DNA from: Oscillospiraceae bacterium | Lineage (GTDB): Bacteria; Bacillota; Clostridia; Oscillospirales; Oscillospiraceae | NCBI GenBank assembly: GCA_028705905.1 | Contig: JAQWCP010000046.1 | Location: 1 to 8,435 of the forward strand | DNA: 8,435 bases | Direction: 5' to 3' | In this document: positions 1 to 6,702 of the stretch, in pieces | Layout of the letters: each line of letters begins with the position of its first letter | Position numbering within the stretch: the stretch's first letter is position 1 | Notes under the pieces: generated by a model | What the model saw: only the letters and a program-made list of their open reading frames with translations | Told to the model about the DNA's origin: nothing | The model's database searches: none | Made by a program: the position numbers and the translations under genes

Positions 1-150
1 AATCAGGCGGCAGGCAGATATCAGCGCGTGCTGGTGGTAGATGATATTTATACGACGGGCAGTACGGCCGACGCCGTCGCCGGGGGATTAAAGCAGAGCG
101 GTGTGAAATCTGTCTATATATTGACAATCTGTACAGGATATGGTTTCTGA
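1..150 (+). CDS. ComF-family phosphoribosyltransferase, C-terminal 49 residues (5' truncated by window)
   Basis: Frame 1 is open from the first base to a TGA at 148-150. The visible tail contains the hydrophobic-strand plus DDIYTTGST motif at residues 12-24 of the fragment, the PRPP-binding loop of type I phosphoribosyltransferases in the form typical of ComF/ComFC proteins. The family is linked to DNA uptake in competent bacteria and is common as a stand-alone gene in Firmicutes; the substrate of this protein cannot be read from the fragment. The final helix and strand after the loop look complete, so only the N-terminal part (the zinc-finger region in typical ComF proteins) is missing because of the window edge. 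The gene ends 100 bases before the next start, with a promoter in the gap, so it probably belongs to an upstream transcription unit with possible read-through. Confidence 0.85.
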   Translation, partial: NQAAGRYQRVLVVDDIYTTGSTADAVAGGLKQSGVKSVYILTICTGYGF

Positions 151-179
151 AACGGGAATTTCTATTACACAAAAAGAAC

Positions 180-208
180 TTTCCATGGAACGGTATCTAT
201 GCTACAAT
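180..208 (+). promoter_or_regulatory. Predicted sigma-A promoter for the cdaA operon
   Basis: TTTCCA at 180-185 (4 of 6 consensus bases) lies 17 bases upstream of TACAAT at 203-208 (5 of 6). It sits in the only non-coding gap between the ComF-like gene and the first membrane-protein gene, about 40 bases before the ATG at 251. No other gap up to 4148 is long enough for a clear promoter, so it could drive the whole block down to the HPr gene. Prediction from sequence only. Confidence 0.5.
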
Positions 209-250
209 AAAAGTTGTATCAGAAGAAGAATATGACGCTGAGGAAGGATT

Positions 251-682
251 ATGTTAGATCAAAACCGTATTCGTGTAATGACAAATCTGGCCCGCTATGA
301 AGGCCGGAATGGAAAAGAAAATCTGCGGATCAGCAAGTATTACCGCAGTGATTATATTGGACTTGGACTTCTGAAAAATCTAGTTCTTACCACGTTCGGA
401 TATCTTCTGGTGTGGAGCGCGATTGTCGCTTACAACCTGGAATATCTGCTGGATAACCTTCACAAAGTAAATATACCTGTCGTGATTCTGGAGTTTGCGG
501 TCGGCTATCTGCTGTTTGTGACACTCTACTCCATTGTTGCCTACCGGAAAAGGCGGCAGCGGTATGAGGAAGCGCACAAGAGTGTAAAAGGCTATTATGA
601 CGGTTTGAGTGATCTGGCCCGGCTTTACGGAAAGGACGCGCAGATGGAAAAGCCAAAGCCGCGGGGAGGTAATCATTCATGA
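251..682 (+). CDS. Conserved-looking small membrane protein of unknown function (143 aa, two TM helices)
   Basis: I do not recognise a named family. The ATG at 251 follows AGGAAGG at 241-247. The protein has a basic soluble N-terminus (residues 1-40), a hydrophobic helix at about 41-63, a short loop, and a second helix at about 75-97. A strongly basic YRKRRQR stretch at 98-104 and a hydrophilic, probably cytoplasmic tail follow. The charges predict both ends inside the cell. The last codon and stop overlap the start of the next gene in an ATGA arrangement (679-682), indicating translational coupling and a shared function with the 329-residue membrane protein. Its place at the head of the cdaA-cdaR transcription unit suggests, by inference only, a role tied to the membrane or envelope processes that c-di-AMP controls. 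Confidence 0.8.
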   Translation: MLDQNRIRVMTNLARYEGRNGKENLRISKYYRSDYIGLGLLKNLVLTTFGYLLVWSAIVAYNLEYLLDNLHKVNIPVVILEFAVGYLLFVTLYSIVAYRKRRQRYEEAHKSVKGYYDGLSDLARLYGKDAQMEKPKPRGGNHS

Positions 683-1668
683 CGTTTTTCTTGGAACTGA
701 AAGAAAAGTTAAAGTCTTTTTACGAGAGTTACAGTGCGTATCTGAATCCTGTATTAAAATTTGGCCTTGCATTGGCTGTGTTTATCAATATCAATATGAT
801 GCTTGGGTTTCTTCCGCAGCTGAACAGCGTCTTTGTGGTGCTGATTCTAGCGCTTCTATGTGCTATTCTGCCGGTGACGGCGGTGACGTTCTTTGGCTGT
901 TTTCTGATTGTCGGGCATTGTTATGCGATCGGTATTGAGGTTGCGGCATTTGCACTTGTCCTGATTTTACTTTTGATGATTTTATATCTGAGATTTTCGC
1001 GCAGGGACGCTCTTGCGCTTGTTCTGACACCGCTTGCGTTTCAGCTTCACATACCGTGTGCGATGCCTGTCGCTTATGGATTGACGGGGAATGTGGGATC
1101 CGGTGTTGCGGTATCCTGCGGAACGGTCTTGTATTATTTTATGCATTTGGTCAGTGACAAGGCGGTACAGCTTCAGGACGGCGAGATTAAGGAGATTGGC
1201 CAGAGACTGCAGACGATTCTGGACGGACTGGTGCGGAATCAGGAAATGTGGATGACGATCATTGCATTTGTTGCCGTGGCACTGGCCGTGTTCTGTATCC
1301 GGAGAGCATCTGTGGACTATGCGTGGACTATTGCCATTTTTACGGGCGGTGTCCTGTATCTGCTGCTTATGATTGTCGGAGGATTTTTCATGGACATGAC
1401 ATCCTCGATCGTGTGGCTTCTCGTAGGAACCGTGGTCTCGGTGATGCTGATGCTGGTTCTGAAGTTTTTTGTCTTCCATGTAGACTATTCCAGGGCGGAG
1501 TATCTGCAGTATGAAGATGATGAATATTACTATTATGTCAAAGCGGTTCCGAAGATAAGGATTTCAAAACCGGAACGCTCTGTCAAGACAATTGAGGTGG
1601 ACAGTGAGATGACGGATGACCTGGAAGAGCAGCTTACAAAATCGCTGAAGGACATTCATATCCAGTAA
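679..1668 (+). CDS. Polytopic membrane protein of unknown function (329 aa)
   Basis: The start overlaps the preceding stop by ATGA, with GGGGAGG at 661-667 as ribosome site inside the upstream gene. Hydrophobic segments are visible at about residues 25-44, 50-68, 69-82, 85-105, 133-157, 191-207, 213-235 and 241-267. A polar stretch at 158-188 (QDGEIKEIGQRLQTILDG) looks like an extramembrane loop between two bundles. The C-terminus from about 275 is soluble, with an acidic/tyrosine cluster (EDDEYYYY near 279-286) and an acidic helix near the end. I see no ABC, MFS or transporter signature and no catalytic motif. It is probably a partner of the small two-helix protein before it. The gap to cdaA is 62 bases and carries no clear promoter, so co-transcription with cdaA is likely. 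Function unknown. Confidence 0.8.
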   Translation: MTFFLELKEKLKSFYESYSAYLNPVLKFGLALAVFININMMLGFLPQLNSVFVVLILALLCAILPVTAVTFFGCFLIVGHCYAIGIEVAAFALVLILLLMILYLRFSRRDALALVLTPLAFQLHIPCAMPVAYGLTGNVGSGVAVSCGTVLYYFMHLVSDKAVQLQDGEIKEIGQRLQTILDGLVRNQEMWMTIIAFVAVALAVFCIRRASVDYAWTIAIFTGGVLYLLLMIVGGFFMDMTSSIVWLLVGTVVSVMLMLVLKFFVFHVDYSRAEYLQYEDDEYYYYVKAVPKIRISKPERSVKTIEVDSEMTDDLEEQLTKSLKDIHIQ

Positions 1669-1730
1669 AACTTTATGGAAGGAACTTAAGAAATGCCGGA
1701 TGGTAAAAACTATGGAAAGGAAGTGACTGC

Positions 1731-2618
1731 ATGGAAAAATATATAGAGCTGATGAAACGGTATTGGATCAACCTTTCTCTTCCAAAATCCATAGAGGTTA
1801 TTGATATCATACAGATTCTTCTGATTGCGGTGTTTATCTACTACCTGATGCTGTGGGTGAAAAGTACCAGAGCATACACGCTGCTTAAAGGGCTGATGAT
1901 GGTGGTCATATTTCTGATTTTGGCGTACCTGCTTCATATGGATACCCTTATCTGGATTTTTAAAAATCTCGGTGTGGTGGCGATTACTGCGCTTATTATC
2001 ATCTTTCAGCCGGAGCTTAGAAGGGCTCTGGAGCAGTTGGGAGAAAAAAGTATGTTTAATTCCATTTTTCGCTTCGACAGTATGAAGCTGGAAGAGTGGA
2101 AAATCAGCGACAGAACGATCAACGAGCTGATACGGGCAACATATGATATGGCCGAGGTGAAAACAGGCGCCCTGATAGTTGTTGAGAACAATGTTATTCT
2201 TGGGGAATATGAAAAAACGGGAATTCTGCTGGACTCTGTTTTGACCAGCCAGCTTCTGGTTAATATTTTTGAGTACAATACACCTCTCCATGACGGTGCT
2301 GTCCTCGTGCGGAACAACCGTGTGGTGGCTGCTACGTGTTACCTGCCGCTCTCTGACAGTCTGACACTCAGTAAAGACCTTGGGACACGTCACAGAGCAG
2401 GCGTTGGAATCAGCGAGGTAAGCGATGCACTGACGATCATCGTTTCGGAGGAGACAGGAAATGTTTCCTATACATTGGGAGGGAAAATCTATACGGGTGT
2501 GGCGCCCAATGAACTGCGGGAACAGCTGTATCACCTTCAGAAGAAGAATTTAAGGGATGAAGCCGGCAAAAAGAGAAGGAGAGGGAGGGTGAAAAATGCA
2601 GAAGAAACTCATGAATAA
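1731..2618 (+). CDS. cdaA: Diadenylate cyclase CdaA (DisA_N/DAC domain), membrane-bound c-di-AMP synthase
   Basis: It condenses two ATP into cyclic di-AMP, the messenger that controls potassium and osmolyte uptake and wall homeostasis in Firmicutes. The N-terminus carries three predicted membrane helices (about residues 24-42, 52-68, 73-92). The FQPELRRALEQLG segment at 92-104, characteristic of CdaA, leads into the DAC domain at about 105-260. The catalytic DGA motif is at 187-189 in PLHDGAV and the RHR motif at 220-222 in GTRHRAG; both are intact. The length of 295 is slightly above the roughly 270 of the Bacillus enzyme because of a basic, charged tail (KKRRRGR at 280-286). AAAGGAAG at 1716-1723 lies 7 bases before the ATG. 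The 3' end overlaps cdaR by 23 bases, so the two are translationally linked, matching the known CdaA-CdaR membrane complex. Confidence 0.97.
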   Translation: MEKYIELMKRYWINLSLPKSIEVIDIIQILLIAVFIYYLMLWVKSTRAYTLLKGLMMVVIFLILAYLLHMDTLIWIFKNLGVVAITALIIIFQPELRRALEQLGEKSMFNSIFRFDSMKLEEWKISDRTINELIRATYDMAEVKTGALIVVENNVILGEYEKTGILLDSVLTSQLLVNIFEYNTPLHDGAVLVRNNRVVAATCYLPLSDSLTLSKDLGTRHRAGVGISEVSDALTIIVSEETGNVSYTLGGKIYTGVAPNELREQLYHLQKKNLRDEAGKKRRRGRVKNAEETHE

Positions 2619-3858
2619 CCTGCTCCTTAAAATTGTGTCGATCGTAATAGCACTCGCTGTATGGCTGCTGATTGTAAATATCAATGATCCGTTGGTGGTC
2701 AAAAGTTATTCTGTTCCGGTTACCATTCAAAACGGTGCTTACATTGAAAGTGGAGGAAAGACTTACCGAGTAGAGGAAGAACAGCAGATGGTGACGGTCA
2801 TTTTAAAGGGGAACAGTTCCGTCGTGCAAGGCAGGGGAGGCGATATCGAAGCGGTTGCAGACCTGAGACAGATTGTGGATATGGATACGACTCCCGTCAT
2901 GGTTCCGGTTACGGCGGCATGCGACGGGGTGGCGAGTGAAAATATTACAGTTATTCCCAGAACAATGGCGATTAAGATTGAAGATATGGAAAGCCGTGAT
3001 TTTACAATCACAGTTAACACAACAGACACTCCCGGAAAAGGATATGAGGTGGGCTCCGCCGAGGCTAAGCCGGAAAAGGTAACGGTCTCAGGCCCGGCTT
3101 CCCTGATTCGGAAGATTGACCGGGTTGTTGCGGAGGTGAGTACTTTAAACTTATCAGAGGATACGACGAAGACGTGTAAGCTCGAGGTGTATGATAAAAA
3201 TCAGGATGAGATGTTATCCTCGCAGACAAGCTATCTGAAATTCGACATCGGTGAACCGGTGGTGGATGTGCACATTGATCTCTGGTCGGTGCGGGATAAT
3301 GTCAGCTTGAATGTGAACTATGTCGGTGAACCGGCAGAAGGATATCAAGTTGGAAGCGTCACGGTGACGCCGTCCACGATATCGGTTGCCGGAACAGATG
3401 AAGCACTTGGAAAGCTGTCGCAGAACAGGTATGCGATTAACCTGCCGGAAGGGGCCGTCGTTTTGGAGGGTCAGGATAAAGACTTTGAGACAAAGCTTAA
3501 TCTCTCAGACTATATGCCGGATGACATCATCGTTGCGAACAATGTCAAATCCGCAATTGTGAATGTCAGCATCATACCGATTGGCAGCAAGCAGCTGACA
3601 CTTCAGACGAAGAATATTAATGTTCAGAATCTGGATAACAATCTCCGGGTGGTGTTCGATACGGATAAACTGGTCATCGGAGTGAAGGCCAGCGACAGCA
3701 TGCTGGAGGCGTTGACGGAAAGCTCCGTAGCTATGACGATAGATATGACGGGGATGAAGACCGGAGATTATGAAGTCCCGGTGCAAGTCGAGCTTCCGCT
3801 TGGCTGTGAACTGCTGAACTCTGTGAAGACGCTGGTGCGGGTATCACAGCTGGAATAA
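2596..3858 (+). CDS. cdaR: CdaR, YbbR-domain regulator of CdaA
   Basis: In characterised Firmicutes CdaR is an extracytoplasmic, membrane-anchored partner that binds CdaA and modulates its activity. Here the N-terminus is one uncleaved-looking hydrophobic helix (residues 9-28, LLLKIVSIVIALAVWLLIV) followed directly by NINDPLV, a usual YbbR-family junction. The rest is beta-rich and divides into four YbbR-like repeats at about 38-128, 134-225, 234-325 and 333-417. The second and third share a GxGYEVG/AEGYQVG segment followed by P..(V/I)(T/S)V(S/A)G. The start at 2596 lies within the end of cdaA and has GAGGGAGG at 2581-2588 with 7 bases of spacing, so it is well supported. The 420-residue length fits a four-repeat member. 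glmM, the usual downstream neighbour in Bacillus, is not here; an HPr gene begins 23 bases after the stop. Confidence 0.93.
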   Translation: MQKKLMNNLLLKIVSIVIALAVWLLIVNINDPLVVKSYSVPVTIQNGAYIESGGKTYRVEEEQQMVTVILKGNSSVVQGRGGDIEAVADLRQIVDMDTTPVMVPVTAACDGVASENITVIPRTMAIKIEDMESRDFTITVNTTDTPGKGYEVGSAEAKPEKVTVSGPASLIRKIDRVVAEVSTLNLSEDTTKTCKLEVYDKNQDEMLSSQTSYLKFDIGEPVVDVHIDLWSVRDNVSLNVNYVGEPAEGYQVGSVTVTPSTISVAGTDEALGKLSQNRYAINLPEGAVVLEGQDKDFETKLNLSDYMPDDIIVANNVKSAIVNVSIIPIGSKQLTLQTKNINVQNLDNNLRVVFDTDKLVIGVKASDSMLEALTESSVAMTIDMTGMKTGDYEVPVQVELPLGCELLNSVKTLVRVSQLE

Positions 3859-3881
3859 AAAACGGGAGTAAAATTGAAATC

Positions 3882-4148
3882 ATGGTAAGTCAAAAAGTAG
3901 TGATTAAAAACCCGTCGGGGCTTCACTTGAAGCCGGCGGGGCTGCTGTGTAACATTGCAATCCGCTATCAGTCTCTCATTACCTTTGCCTACAAAAAGGG
4001 GACCGCAAATGCCAAAAGTGTGCTGAGCGTACTCGCTGCCTGTGTGAAAAACGGAGATGAGATTGAGCTTGTATGCGACGGGCCGGATGAGCAGGAGGCG
4101 TTAAGTGCGCTGGTAGAGGCGATTGAGGACGGGCTGGGCGAAAAGTGA
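3882..4148 (+). CDS. HPr-family phosphocarrier protein (88 aa)
   Basis: HPr accepts phosphate from PEP via enzyme I on a histidine and passes it to sugar-specific EIIA domains; in Firmicutes a serine is also phosphorylated by HPr kinase to signal carbon status. The sequence shows GLHLKPAG with the active-site histidine at residue 15, and AKSVLSVLA with the regulatory serine at residue 46, both at canonical positions. The normally conserved Arg17 next to the active site is lysine here. Length 88 is typical. The start has only a weak, distant GGGAG at 3864-3868, 13 bases before ATG, and the gene may rely on coupling to cdaR, 23 bases upstream. Keeping both phosphosites argues for a working HPr rather than a Crh-like regulatory paralogue, which lacks the histidine. 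Whether it is the cell's main HPr or a second copy cannot be told from this window. Confidence 0.92.
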   Translation: MVSQKVVIKNPSGLHLKPAGLLCNIAIRYQSLITFAYKKGTANAKSVLSVLAACVKNGDEIELVCDGPDEQEALSALVEAIEDGLGEK

Positions 4149-4178
4149 ATTGACTGCAGTGCAGCAGACGATAAAGAA

Positions 4179-4225
4179 GGAAGATTTCCCGTACAAGGGC
4201 GAGCGCCCGGGGAATCTTCCTTTTT
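4179..4225. terminator. Bidirectional Rho-independent terminator between convergent genes
   Basis: GGAAGATTTCCC at 4179-4190 pairs with 4209-4220 over 12 positions (one G-T wobble). An inner GGGC/GCCC hairpin at 4197-4208 sits in the loop. TTTTTATT follows on the plus strand, and the sequence before the stem reads TTCTTTAT on the minus strand. It therefore ends the cdaA-HPr transcript and very likely also the LicC-like transcript arriving from the right, whose stop is 17 bases past the plus-strand tail start. Confidence 0.85.
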
Positions 4226-4241
4226 ATTATATTTCCAAATT

Positions 4242-4973
4242 CTATTTTGAAAGTGAATCGCGGTAGGCACAGTAGGAACTGTCAAACCGGCACAATTCAT
4301 CGAGAGTATCGAACTCCAGGATGCTGCCGGCGGAATATTTTTTAATATACAGTGTCAGTTCCTCCAAATGCTTCCTATAGATATCCTCCCACATTAGATT
4401 TTGTGTCTCGGGAAGGTCATATTCCGCCTCCAAGACTTTTAAAAACCGGCTGGAGAAGTTGGTGTCAAACAATACGTGTCCCAACATATACCAGGAGTCT
4501 GCGCCTCCGATTCGGACATCTGTGATCCGGCCGGATTCATCTGTTGCCAGGCAGTATTCCTCGGTGGGACCGTGCGCGTACAGGGCAGAGTAATAGGGAC
4601 TCGGAGAAGAAGCAGAAAATACATTTTCCGGAAAATAGTTGTCGGAAGAGCAGATGTAGGTGTTTGCGAGCACGCCGCGGGCGGCCCATACGGAGGAATG
4701 GTTATTGCGGGTTTGATACTCCCGGTTTTCAATCAGGGTAACCCCCCACCGATCCGTCAGATAGGAAAATTGCTCCCCCAGATAGCCGGTGACGACATAA
4801 ATGTCATGGATACCCGCCTCCCTCAACTGACGGATCTGACGCTCAATCAAAATCTCCCCGCGGACGTTCAGCAGTGCTTTCGGGGTTGTCCTGGAAAGCG
4901 GTGCAAACCGGGATGCAAATCCGGCGGCGAGGATAACGGCATTATCTATTTCAAGTGTTGAATGGCTCATCAT
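4242..4973 (-). CDS. LicC-like NTP transferase (phosphocholine cytidylyltransferase-type)
   Basis: This family couples CTP or another NTP with a phosphorylated compound to give an activated donor for surface polymers; LicC makes CDP-choline. The Rossmann-like nucleotidyltransferase signature LAAGFASRF...PKALL runs over residues 15-35. A metal-site aspartate is likely in CSSDNYF at 108-114. The NNHSSVWAA segment (90-98) and MWEDIYRKHLEELTLYI (194-210), ending in EFDTLDEL, resemble the C-terminal half of LicC-type enzymes more than hexose-1-phosphate transferases. The length of 243 is normal for a single-domain enzyme. Two adjacent ATG codons (4973 and 4970) follow AGGAGG at 4979-4984; spacing is 5 and 8 bases, so the second may be the real start. 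No choline kinase or transferase gene is visible nearby, so the substrate is inferred from family resemblance. Confidence 0.8.
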   Translation of the reverse strand: MMSHSTLEIDNAVILAAGFASRFAPLSRTTPKALLNVRGEILIERQIRQLREAGIHDIYVVTGYLGEQFSYLTDRWGVTLIENREYQTRNNHSSVWAARGVLANTYICSSDNYFPENVFSASSPSPYYSALYAHGPTEEYCLATDESGRITDVRIGGADSWYMLGHVLFDTNFSSRFLKVLEAEYDLPETQNLMWEDIYRKHLEELTLYIKKYSAGSILEFDTLDELCRFDSSYCAYRDSLSK

Positions 4974-4993
4974 AGCTTCCTCCTGTAACCATT

Positions 4994-5022
4994 ATTTTAT
5001 GCCAATGTCTGCGGGCTGTCAA
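4994..5022 (-). promoter_or_regulatory. Near-consensus sigma-A promoter for the LicC-like gene
   Basis: On the minus strand, a perfect TTGACA (5022 to 5017) is followed by exactly 17 bases and TAAAAT (4999 to 4994). The expected start point is about 4987, just ahead of the AGGAGG ribosome site at 4984-4979, giving a very short leader. This is the strongest promoter match in the window and indicates that the LicC-like gene is a monocistronic unit. Confidence 0.8.
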
Positions 5023-5126
5023 GGAATCTAAATGCGGAGGCCCAAAAAGTGGAAGGGCCTAAAAGCAGGAAAACTTGAAATACATCTTGGAATATGATAT
5101 GCTTTTGACGGATAAATCTTAATAAA
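5023..5126. other. Intergenic remnant between LicC-like promoter and IS110 end, with a hairpin
   Basis: No coding potential was seen. AGGCCC at 5038-5043 and GGGCCT at 5055-5060 form a 6-bp perfect stem with an 11-base loop holding AAAAAGTGGAA. There is no T-tract on either side, so it is not a normal terminator. The 11-base word CAAAAAGTGGA (5043-5053) recurs at 6712-6722 near the other end of the insertion sequence, in the same orientation. Confidence 0.4.
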
Positions 5127-5129
5127 GAG

Positions 5130-5138
5130 GATAAGAGT
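5130..5138 (-). repeat. Candidate left-donor sequence at the IS right end, identical to a segment of the ncRNA
   Basis: ACTCTTATC on the minus strand (5138 to 5130) equals bases 6579 to 6571 inside the predicted RNA. In bridge-RNA recombinases the left donor guide is identical to the DNA just before the core at the element's right end, so this 9-base match both supports a guide function and marks the right boundary. Experimental confirmation is lacking. Confidence 0.55.
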
Positions 5139-5172
5139 GAAAAATAAAGTGGATTTTGAGACGACCTTAACT

Positions 5173-5195
5173 AAGGGTTCCTAAAACCCCTTTTT
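5173..5195 (+). terminator. Hairpin with T-tract inside the IS right end
   Basis: AAGGGTT at 5173-5179 pairs with AACCCCTT at 5185-5192 with one bulged C, followed by a run of T to 5195 on the plus strand. It would stop plus-strand transcription entering the element antisense to the recombinase. On the minus strand there is no T-tract, so it is not an obvious terminator for the recombinase itself. It may alternatively be a structural element of the right end. Confidence 0.35.
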
Positions 5196-5217
5196 ATAAG
5201 TATTGAGTTAATCGGTA

Positions 5218-6489
5218 TTAGTTATCGTTGCATTTTACCAATAAAGAAGTATCGTAACCTTGAGATTCTAGGTAGGCAAAAACATTTGCATCATTCAGAG
5301 TTACTTTTGGCTGATTGAAGTGTGGATCCATCAATTCCGTATAATCAGTTGGATAAAAAGGTTGTTTTTCAGAAACGATGTGATAGATGCATACCATCAT
5401 CATTCTTGCAATGGCGATAATAGCCTTTTTGTGACCACGACGTTTCTTGATTCTTCCATACTTAATTGCAAAATAGGGTAGCTTTTTGCTCTTGATAGCA
5501 GCAAGAGCACATTGAACCATCATCGGTTTCAAATATGCGCCAGCTTTTGCAATACGGACAGATTTTTTCTTGCCAGCAGATTCATTGTTGGATGGGGAAA
5601 GGCCACACCAAGAACAAAGGTGTTTTGCATCATCGAAGATGTTCATATCAACACCGATTTCAGCTAGGATAATGGTTGCACTTAGTTCAGTTATTCCAGG
5701 AATAGAAGCTATGAATTCTACAAATTCATAGTAAGGTTTGATACGAACATAAAGTTCAACCTCTGTTTGGGCAATCATATCATCAAGATATTCAAGATGT
5801 CCTTGAGCTAATTCAATCTTTTTCGCCTGGTCGGTTTCAATGTTGTAACCTTTGATTGCCTCAATGATTTCATCAGATTTAGCCTTTGCACCTTTTCTTA
5901 TGAGTTTTCGGACTGCTTTGTCATCAATCGTTTCTGAGGTATTAGCGAGAAGATAAGCCATGATTTCAGTAGCGGTTTTACCAAAAGGATCAGATAGGAT
6001 GCTTGCAATTCCGATGTTTGAAACAGTCATGCAGTTTTGGATTCGATTTTTCTCAGAGGATTTCATACAGACCAGTTTAAAGCGATAACGGGCAAGTTCT
6101 CGAAGCTGGCGGAAATCTTTTGGTGGAATAAAAGAGCATCTGACCAAGTCGAATTTATAAAGATCAGCAATCCATTTAGAATCCTTTTTGTCTGTTTTCT
6201 TACCTTTGATAGCTTTCACATACTTTGGATGTGTCAGACAAATATTAATGTCATTTTCAAGATAATTAAAAACAGGAATCCAATACTTTCCGGTGGATTC
6301 CATACAGACGTGTTTACAGTCATTTTCAATTAGCCAGTCGTGAAATTTCCGGATATCAGAATTGATGGTTGAAAAAGATTTCTGATTGTATTCAGAGATT
6401 CCAAGATTATTAGTAGTAACGATGGTTGCAACGATAACATTTTTGTGTACATCAAGTCCACAGCAGATGGGGTAAATAAGCCTCATCAT
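5218..6489 (-). CDS. IS110-family recombinase/transposase (423 aa)
   Basis: It is an RNA-guided DNA recombinase of the DEDD class. The RuvC-like N-terminal domain (about residues 9-160) shows GLDVHK with D13, MESTGKYW with E64, and KKTDKKDS with D100 and D103. A charged, probably coiled-coil linker spans about 205-255. The Transposase_20 domain covers about 262-370, with IPGITELSATIILAEIG, then WCGLSPSNNESAGKK, whose S304 aligns with the catalytic serine region of the family. All key residues are present and no frameshift is seen, so the element may be active. The reading frame is open 16 codons further upstream (to 6537), but that extension overlaps the RNA end and lacks family features. ATG 6489 (followed by ATG 6486) has AAGGTGG at 6504-6498 with 8-base spacing and opens with MMRLIYPICCGLDVHK as the family does. 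Confidence 0.93.
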   Translation of the reverse strand: MMRLIYPICCGLDVHKNVIVATIVTTNNLGISEYNQKSFSTINSDIRKFHDWLIENDCKHVCMESTGKYWIPVFNYLENDINICLTHPKYVKAIKGKKTDKKDSKWIADLYKFDLVRCSFIPPKDFRQLRELARYRFKLVCMKSSEKNRIQNCMTVSNIGIASILSDPFGKTATEIMAYLLANTSETIDDKAVRKLIRKGAKAKSDEIIEAIKGYNIETDQAKKIELAQGHLEYLDDMIAQTEVELYVRIKPYYEFVEFIASIPGITELSATIILAEIGVDMNIFDDAKHLCSWCGLSPSNNESAGKKKSVRIAKAGAYLKPMMVQCALAAIKSKKLPYFAIKYGRIKKRRGHKKAIIAIARMMMVCIYHIVSEKQPFYPTDYTELMDPHFNQPKVTLNDANVFAYLESQGYDTSLLVKCNDN

Positions 6490-6510
6490 AAGTATCACCA
6501 CCTTAACAGA

Positions 6511-6696
6511 AAAAGGAATAGCAACATTGACTGCCATCCTGCGACTAAATAAACATGGTTTATTACCAATGATAAGAGTCCGGGCTCAATGTCCCACTTG
6601 TTTGTGCTTGAAAGGATGACGGCACATATATATATGCGGGGTCGAAATAATTTCGCCACTCACCTCCCCGTGCTCTGTAGTGTATTGCTATTCCGT
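6511..6696 (-). ncRNA. Predicted IS110 bridge RNA (about 185 nt)
   Basis: Bridge RNAs pair one loop with target DNA and another with the element's joined ends to guide recombination. Reading down the minus strand, GGAATAGCAA (6694-6685) pairs perfectly with TTGCTATTCC (6524-6515), enclosing the whole locus. A TTTTT run follows at 6514-6510. Inside are a 5' stem CGGGG/CCCCG (6670-6666 with 6641-6637) capped by a CGAAA/TTTCG hairpin (6655-6643) and an AU-rich hairpin (6637-6622). A first loop spans about 6621-6593. A second stem pairs ACATTGAGCC (6592-6583) with GGC plus TCAATGT (6535-6533, 6530-6524) and encloses the donor-guide match (6579-6571) and a TGGT/ACCA hairpin (6568-6556). The pattern of a 5' stem followed by two guide loops fits known IS110 bridge RNAs. 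The 3' end is tentative; it finishes just before the recombinase ribosome site. Confidence 0.7.
6596..6607. repeat. 12-base word in the RNA's first loop, copy 1
   Basis: ACTTGTTTGTGC on the plus strand (GCACAAACAAGU in the RNA) recurs exactly at 6743-6754. It lies in the part of the RNA where target guides are expected, between the 5' hairpins and the second stem. Bases following both copies are also similar but gapped (TTGAAAGGATG against CTTGAGCGAAGTGAAAGGAATG). Confidence 0.6.
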
Positions 6697-6702
6697 ATAG
6701 AA

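Noticed and set aside
982..1479. Minus-strand open frame of 165 codons opposite the membrane protein
   Set aside because: His/Arg/Gln-rich translation typical of the reverse of a hydrophobic gene; no start signal.
1710..2534. Long minus-strand open frame (274 codons) opposite cdaA
   Set aside because: Composition is low-complexity His/Gln-rich, it lies antisense to a gene with intact catalytic motifs, and no ribosome site or family motif was seen.
4476..4961. Plus-strand open frame of 161 codons opposite the LicC-like gene
   Set aside because: Antisense shadow; the minus-strand frame has clear nucleotidyltransferase motifs plus promoter and ribosome site.
5038..5060. AGGCCC/GGGCCT hairpin as a terminator
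   Set aside because: No T-tract follows on either strand and it sits upstream of a promoter rather than behind a gene.
5218..6489. IS1111-type assignment of the insertion sequence
   Set aside because: No subterminal inverted repeats were seen and the structured RNA lies upstream, not downstream, of the recombinase, as in the IS110 group.
6490..6537. N-terminal extension of the recombinase to ATG 6537
   Set aside because: The 16 extra codons overlap the RNA terminal stem and T-tract, have no family similarity, and a good ribosome site precedes ATG 6489.
6622..6637. AT dinucleotide run as a microsatellite
   Set aside because: Only a few repeats, flanked by GCAC/GC, and better explained as a self-complementary hairpin within the predicted RNA.
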